Source of the DNA: Lachnospiraceae bacterium
GTDB lineage: Bacteria; Bacillota; Clostridia; Lachnospirales; Lachnospiraceae
Length of the DNA: 32,374 nucleotides
Direction: 5' to 3'
Assembly: GCA_016285265.1 (NCBI GenBank)
Contig: JAEEQL010000018.1
Location: forward strand, 1-32,374
How positions within the stretch are numbered: the first letter of the stretch is position 1; each line of letters starts with the position of its first letter. The notes under the pieces are model-generated. The model did not search any database. It saw nothing but the letters and a program-made list of their open reading frames with translations, and was not told where the DNA came from. This document shows, piece after piece, positions 27,944-32,374 of this stretch. A program made the position numbers and the translations under genes.

Positions 27944-28687
27944 TCAGATCTCAATCTGAGAAAATACCTTTCCGATCGGAGCGGGTATGACGAGATCCGC
28001 GCTCGAATCCCTTCCGGTAGGCGCCATATTCACGACTACCAGTTTATCTCCCTTGAAATAATCGATGAGTCCCGCTGCCGGATATACGGCGAGCGAAGTT
28101 CCTCCGATTATGAGAACCTGCGCCTCCGAAATGTAATGAACAGACTCCTGAAGAGTGTTCATATCAAGTCCCTCTTCATACAATACAACATCGGGTTTGA
28201 TATCTCCACCGCATTTTTTGCACTTTGGTACACTCTCGGTTGAGTCGGCAATGTAATCGATATCATAGAACTCACCGCACTTGATGCAGTAGTTCCTGAG
28301 TGTCGAGCCGTGAAGCTCCAGTACCTTCTTCGAACCTGCAGCCTGATGGAGTCCGTCGATATTCTGTGTTATAACGGCTTTGAGCTTTCCGGCCTTCTCA
28401 AGTTCCGCCAGCTTTATATGTGCGGCATTGGGCTTTACGCCCTTGACTATCAGCTTATCTCTGTAGAATTTATAGAACTCCGCGGTATGCCTTACATAGA
28501 ACGTGTGTGAAAGTATTGTCTCGGGAGGATAATCATATTTCTGATTGTACAGGCCGTCCACACTTCTGAAATCGGGAATCCCGCTCTCGGTGGATACGCC
28601 GGCTCCGCCGAAAAAGACAATGTTGTCATATTTTTTCACTATCTCATTAAGTTCAGCTATCTCTTTCGAGCAATCTTTTTCAGCCAT
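27944..28687 (-). CDS. NAD-dependent protein deacylase, Sir2 family
   Basis: FFGGAGVSTESGIPDFRS, TQNIDGLHQAAGS, CIKCG...CKKCGG zinc ribbon. Confidence 0.95.
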   Translation of the reverse strand: MAEKDCSKEIAELNEIVKKYDNIVFFGGAGVSTESGIPDFRSVDGLYNQKYDYPPETILSHTFYVRHTAEFYKFYRDKLIVKGVKPNAAHIKLAELEKAGKLKAVITQNIDGLHQAAGSKKVLELHGSTLRNYCIKCGEFYDIDYIADSTESVPKCKKCGGDIKPDVVLYEEGLDMNTLQESVHYISEAQVLIIGGTSLAVYPAAGLIDYFKGDKLVVVNMAPTGRDSSADLVIPAPIGKVFSQIEI

Positions 28688-28710
28688 ATCATTCCTCCTT
28701 CAAAATGTAA

Positions 28711-28733
28711 GGGCCTTCCGTAAAGGAAGGCCC
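28711..28733 (-). terminator. Terminator-like hairpin after glgD
   Basis: GGGCCTTCC-GTAAA-GGAAGGCCC; minus-strand tail TTACATTTTG. Confidence 0.65.
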
Positions 28734-28755
28734 TCCTTACCGGTACAGGGCCGGA

Positions 28756-29904
28756 TCAAAGTATCTGTTTATAGGCGGGCACGAATACGGGGAAGGTCTT
28801 ATCACCCTTGACAGACTTTCCGCTTGCGATATTAACTTCCTTGTCCATTATCGTGTATTCGATATCGCAGTTTCCCGCGATGACGGTATCCTGCATTACG
28901 ATGCAGTTCCTGAGCTTGGTTCCCCTTCCGACATGAACTCCTCTGAAGAGCACGCAGTTACTGACTTCGCCTTCAATGACACAGCCGTCTGCGATAAGGC
29001 TGTTTGAAACCTTGGAACCGGTGCAGTATCTTGCCGGGTTATCATCCCTGACGGTCGTATAGACATCGGATCCGTCAAAGAGAGCCTTAAGATTCTCGGG
29101 ATTGAGAAGCTTCATGTTCTCATCGAAATAGCTTACCATGTCGCTGATCCTTGCGGAGTATCCCTTGAACTCGTATCCGCAGATCTTCTCGGTTCCGATC
29201 ATGGGAGCAAGAACGTCTCTCTCATAGAAAACATGTCCCTGCGCATATGCCTTCTCGATCTGTTCTATGAGCTTTTCCCTTTCGGTAAGGTAAAGGTTCA
29301 TTGAAAGATTCTGGGGACCGTATTCCTTGGAATTCGTATTGATGGATACGACTCTGTCTCCGTCAAGATCAAGAGTGTAATACAGATCGGTGGTCTGTGT
29401 AAGCTGCATGTTCATGAAGCTGTAAGGGATCGCCTCATTCTTGTATGCGATCGTCACATCGGCACCGCTCTCCTGATGTGCACGGATCATATCCGAGAAA
29501 TCAAACTTGCAAGCGATGTTTGAATCGGTCATGAACACATACTGCTCCTTGCATCCCTTCAGGAATTCAAGAATGCTCGCTACAGCCTCGACACGTCCGT
29601 TATAGACCTTGATGCCTTTCTCGGCATAAGGAGGAACGATGTTGAGACCGCCGTTCTTTCTTACAAGATCCCAGGGTCTTCCGCTTCCGAGATGCCTCAT
29701 AAGGGATCTGTAATTCTTTTTAACGATTATCGAGACATTGTCGATACCGCAGTTTACGAGAGATGAAAGCGTGAAATCGACAAGTCTGTATCTTCCCGCA
29801 AAGGGAATTGAGGCCATAAGACGCTCGTTTACAAGCGAAGGAACCTCATTGTCATAGCTGTTGGCGAATATGATCGCCAGCGCATCGTGTTTGTTCGTCA
29901 GCAT
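28756..29904 (-). CDS. glgD: Glucose-1-phosphate adenylyltransferase GlgD-type subunit
   Basis: GlgC-like fold ([24 protein letters not shown]) with altered N-terminal catalytic motif; overlaps glgC start-to-stop. Confidence 0.9.
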   Translation of the reverse strand: MLTNKHDALAIIFANSYDNEVPSLVNERLMASIPFAGRYRLVDFTLSSLVNCGIDNVSIIVKKNYRSLMRHLGSGRPWDLVRKNGGLNIVPPYAEKGIKVYNGRVEAVASILEFLKGCKEQYVFMTDSNIACKFDFSDMIRAHQESGADVTIAYKNEAIPYSFMNMQLTQTTDLYYTLDLDGDRVVSINTNSKEYGPQNLSMNLYLTEREKLIEQIEKAYAQGHVFYERDVLAPMIGTEKICGYEFKGYSARISDMVSYFDENMKLLNPENLKALFDGSDVYTTVRDDNPARYCTGSKVSNSLIADGCVIEGEVSNCVLFRGVHVGRGTKLRNCIVMQDTVIAGNCDIEYTIMDKEVNIASGKSVKGDKTFPVFVPAYKQIL

Positions 29905-31106
29905 TTTCCGCCCTCCCCGACATCTTCCTTGACCATTGCAGTACCGCCGATGACAGCTCTGTTTCCTACGCTGACGCCGGGACCTACCGTGGCAACATTC
30001 TTCTCATTTCCGGGTTCGGGTTTTTCACCGACTGTCGCATTCTCACCTATGAATGCATTTTCGCCGATGATGCAGTGAGTGACCTTTGCACCCTTGGATA
30101 TTCTGACGTTACCCATAACTACGGCATCTTCGACGACAGCACCTTCTTCGACTTCGACGCCCGCAAAGAGGATCGAGTGCCTTACGGTTCCGAAGATCCT
30201 GCAGCCGTTGGTGAGCATCGCATTGTCAATGACAGCTTTGTCGGAAATATACTGAGCGGCCTTTCCCGATGATCTCGAATAGATCTTCCAGTCATCATCG
30301 AAGAGATTGATTCCGCTGCTCTCGGGATTGAGAACCTCCATGTTGGCCTCCCAAAGGGATGAGATGGTTCCCACATCCTTCCAGTATCCGTTGAAGCGGT
30401 ATGCGTACATCTTCTTGCCGTCCTTAAGAAGCGCGGGAAGAATGTCGTTACCGAAATCATTGGATGAATCGGGATTTGCTTCATCTGCTTCAAGATACTT
30501 TTCAAGAACATCGAAATTAAAGATATAGATACCCATGGAAGCGAGATTGCTCTTGGGTGCCTTGGGCTTCTCCTGGAATTCACTGATGCGTCCGTCGGAA
30601 TCGGTTACCATGAGGCCGAAGCGGCTTGCTTCATCCCAGGGCACTTCCATGACCGCAACACTGAAATCGGCTCCCTTAGCTTTGTGGAACTCAAGGAAGT
30701 CATTGTAATCCTGTTTGCAGATCTGATCGCCGGAAAGGATGATGACATATTCCGGATCGTATCTTCTGAGGAAGCTTAAATTCTGATATATGGCATTGGC
30801 GGTTCCCTTATACCAGTCGGATCCCTTGGCCTGCTGGTAAGGAGGGAGCACATGAACACCGCCATGGAGTCTGTCGAGATCCCAGGGCTGTCCGTGTCCT
30901 ATATATTCGTTTAAAACAAGGGGCTGATATTGAGTGAGAATACCGACCGTATCTATGCCTGAATTGACACAGTTGGAAAGAGGGAAGTCAATAATACGAT
31001 ACTTTCCGCCGAAAGGCACAGCCGGTTTTGCCAGCTTATCCGTCAGAGCGTAAAGTCTCGATCCCTGTCCCCCGGCAAGGATCATAGCAACCATTTCCTT
31101 TGACAT
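29898..31106 (-). CDS. glgC: Glucose-1-phosphate adenylyltransferase GlgC
   Basis: [44 protein letters not shown]. Confidence 0.96.
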   Translation of the reverse strand: MSKEMVAMILAGGQGSRLYALTDKLAKPAVPFGGKYRIIDFPLSNCVNSGIDTVGILTQYQPLVLNEYIGHGQPWDLDRLHGGVHVLPPYQQAKGSDWYKGTANAIYQNLSFLRRYDPEYVIILSGDQICKQDYNDFLEFHKAKGADFSVAVMEVPWDEASRFGLMVTDSDGRISEFQEKPKAPKSNLASMGIYIFNFDVLEKYLEADEANPDSSNDFGNDILPALLKDGKKMYAYRFNGYWKDVGTISSLWEANMEVLNPESSGINLFDDDWKIYSRSSGKAAQYISDKAVIDNAMLTNGCRIFGTVRHSILFAGVEVEEGAVVEDAVVMGNVRISKGAKVTHCIIGENAFIGENATVGEKPEPGNEKNVATVGPGVSVGNRAVIGGTAMVKEDVGEGGKC

Positions 31107-31255
31107 CGCACGTCTCCTTTGAAAAATATTGCCTTAAAAAGACTAATATATTTTACCATGTGTAGTAAATTTTCACAATAAGAGTGCGAATTTTAAAAGT
31201 TTTTTGGCAATTATGACAGAAAAAGAAGAATATTTATGTAAAGAATAAAAACCCG

Positions 31256-32374
31256 TTACTTTCCGGGAGCAAATTCCATGATATCGCCGTCTTCCTTCGG
31301 GGCATCCTCGACAGTTATGACGGAACAGATGGCGGATATAACCTTATCGTATCTTTCCATCATATCATCGTGTCCGGCAAGGATGGCATCACCGTTTCCG
31401 GCATTTGCCGCAGCCTCAAGCTTTGCAGCCATTTCCGAAAGTACGGTCGCACCTATCATTTTGGAAGTGCTCTTAAGGGAATGAACGTGGATCGCGTAAT
31501 TTTTCCAATCGCATTCTTCGAGACTCTTGCGGAGATTCTCGATCTTTTCGTCCTTGCCCTGGGCATACTCGGTCAGCAGAGTACGATAGAAATCATTATC
31601 GTTCTGGCAGTACTTAAGTCCCGTATCCGTATCGATCCCGATCCTCTTAAGAGCGGAATACTCAGTATCCTCGGGCTTTTCTTCGGAAACAGCTCCAACC
31701 TCCTCGATCACACGCTCAACCTTGTCCGCAGGAAGATACTTTATCAGCATGCTCTCAAGTGCGGCACTGTCAACGGGCTTGGTAAGATAATCCGTAAAGC
31801 CTTCCGAAAGATAGCGCTCCTTCGCACCTATTACGGCATCAGCGGTAAGGCAGATCACCGGTGCATCCTTGCTCGCGCCGTTTTCGGTTTCGCGGATCTT
31901 GTGGAACGCCTCGGTTCCGTCCATCTCGGGCATACGCTGATCCATGAAGATAAGATCGTAAGCATATTTCCTTGCCATATTGACGGCATCGGCGCCGTCC
32001 GTGGAAGTATCTATCTGCATCTTGGTATTCTTCAGCAGATTGACAACGACGGACAGATTGATTCTCGTATCATCCACGATAAGTATTCTGGCCTTGGGTG
32101 CATGGAACGACTCCTTGTATGAGCCGTTTTCCGACATGTTTGTCATAAAACGCTCACGTATGTCACCGATCGGTGCTTCGGATATAACCTTCTGGGGGAA
32201 GGTTACGGTAAAGACGGAGCCCTTGCCGTATACACTCTCCACTTCTATGGATCCGCCCATCATCTCGAGCAGGCGGTGAGTGATAACAAGACCGAGTCCG
32301 GTTCCTTCAACAGTGCTGTTACGGTCCATATCAAGGCGCTGGAATCTGGTGAAGAGCTTTTCCTTGTCCTCTGC
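31256..32374 (-). CDS. Hybrid histidine kinase C-terminal part (HATPase end, REC, Hpt); N-terminus outside window
   Basis: Open upstream of the track's ATG (AEDKEKLFTRFQRLDMDRNSTVEGTGLGL); REC ILIVDDTRINL...LIFMDQRMPEMDG; Hpt YAIHVHSLKSTSKMIGA. Confidence 0.9.
   Translation of the reverse strand, partial: AEDKEKLFTRFQRLDMDRNSTVEGTGLGLVITHRLLEMMGGSIEVESVYGKGSVFTVTFPQKVISEAPIGDIRERFMTNMSENGSYKESFHAPKARILIVDDTRINLSVVVNLLKNTKMQIDTSTDGADAVNMARKYAYDLIFMDQRMPEMDGTEAFHKIRETENGASKDAPVICLTADAVIGAKERYLSEGFTDYLTKPVDSAALESMLIKYLPADKVERVIEEVGAVSEEKPEDTEYSALKRIGIDTDTGLKYCQNDNDFYRTLLTEYAQGKDEKIENLRKSLEECDWKNYAIHVHSLKSTSKMIGATVLSEMAAKLEAAANAGNGDAILAGHDDMMERYDKVISAICSVITVEDAPKEDGDIMEFAPGK

Overview
This 32.4-kb window looks like chromosomal DNA from an anaerobic Firmicute of the Clostridia/Lachnospiraceae type; that assignment is inferred from gene content. 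It is mostly housekeeping genes. In order they are: the 3' end of a DUF402-like gene; an SbcD/SbcC-like (YhaO/YhaN-type) pair; a coiled-coil SleB-type cell-wall hydrolase; dCMP deaminase, upp, rpiB and a Sua5/TsaC-type gene; a GH18 protein; an ~835-bp hairpin-rich gap; mecA; gdpP-rplI-dnaB; a 2[4Fe-4S] ferredoxin too short for the supplied ORF track; pflA; a pyruvate formate-lyase (PFL) locus; a DUF1858 protein; a chemoreceptor; rpsF-ssb-rpsR; a DUF2975/XRE/DUF4173-like membrane module; an SGNH hydrolase; a sirtuin; glgC-glgD; and the 3' end of a hybrid histidine kinase. The most interesting feature is the PFL locus. The 680-aa PFL body keeps the Cys-Cys active site but stops before the glycyl-radical domain. 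That domain is encoded downstream as a separate 82-aa ORF with the RVSGYAV motif and its own Shine-Dalgarno. Between them lies a 67-aa ORF that resembles the N-terminal part of the radical domain but carries a three-cysteine tail instead of the radical glycine. Together they look like a split PFL with a possible decoy, cap or redox subunit. The locus sits beside pflA and a ferredoxin and is divergent from a DUF1858 redox protein, with twin TGTATACA boxes and an attenuator-like leader between them. All family calls were made by eye from motifs; no database searches were run.
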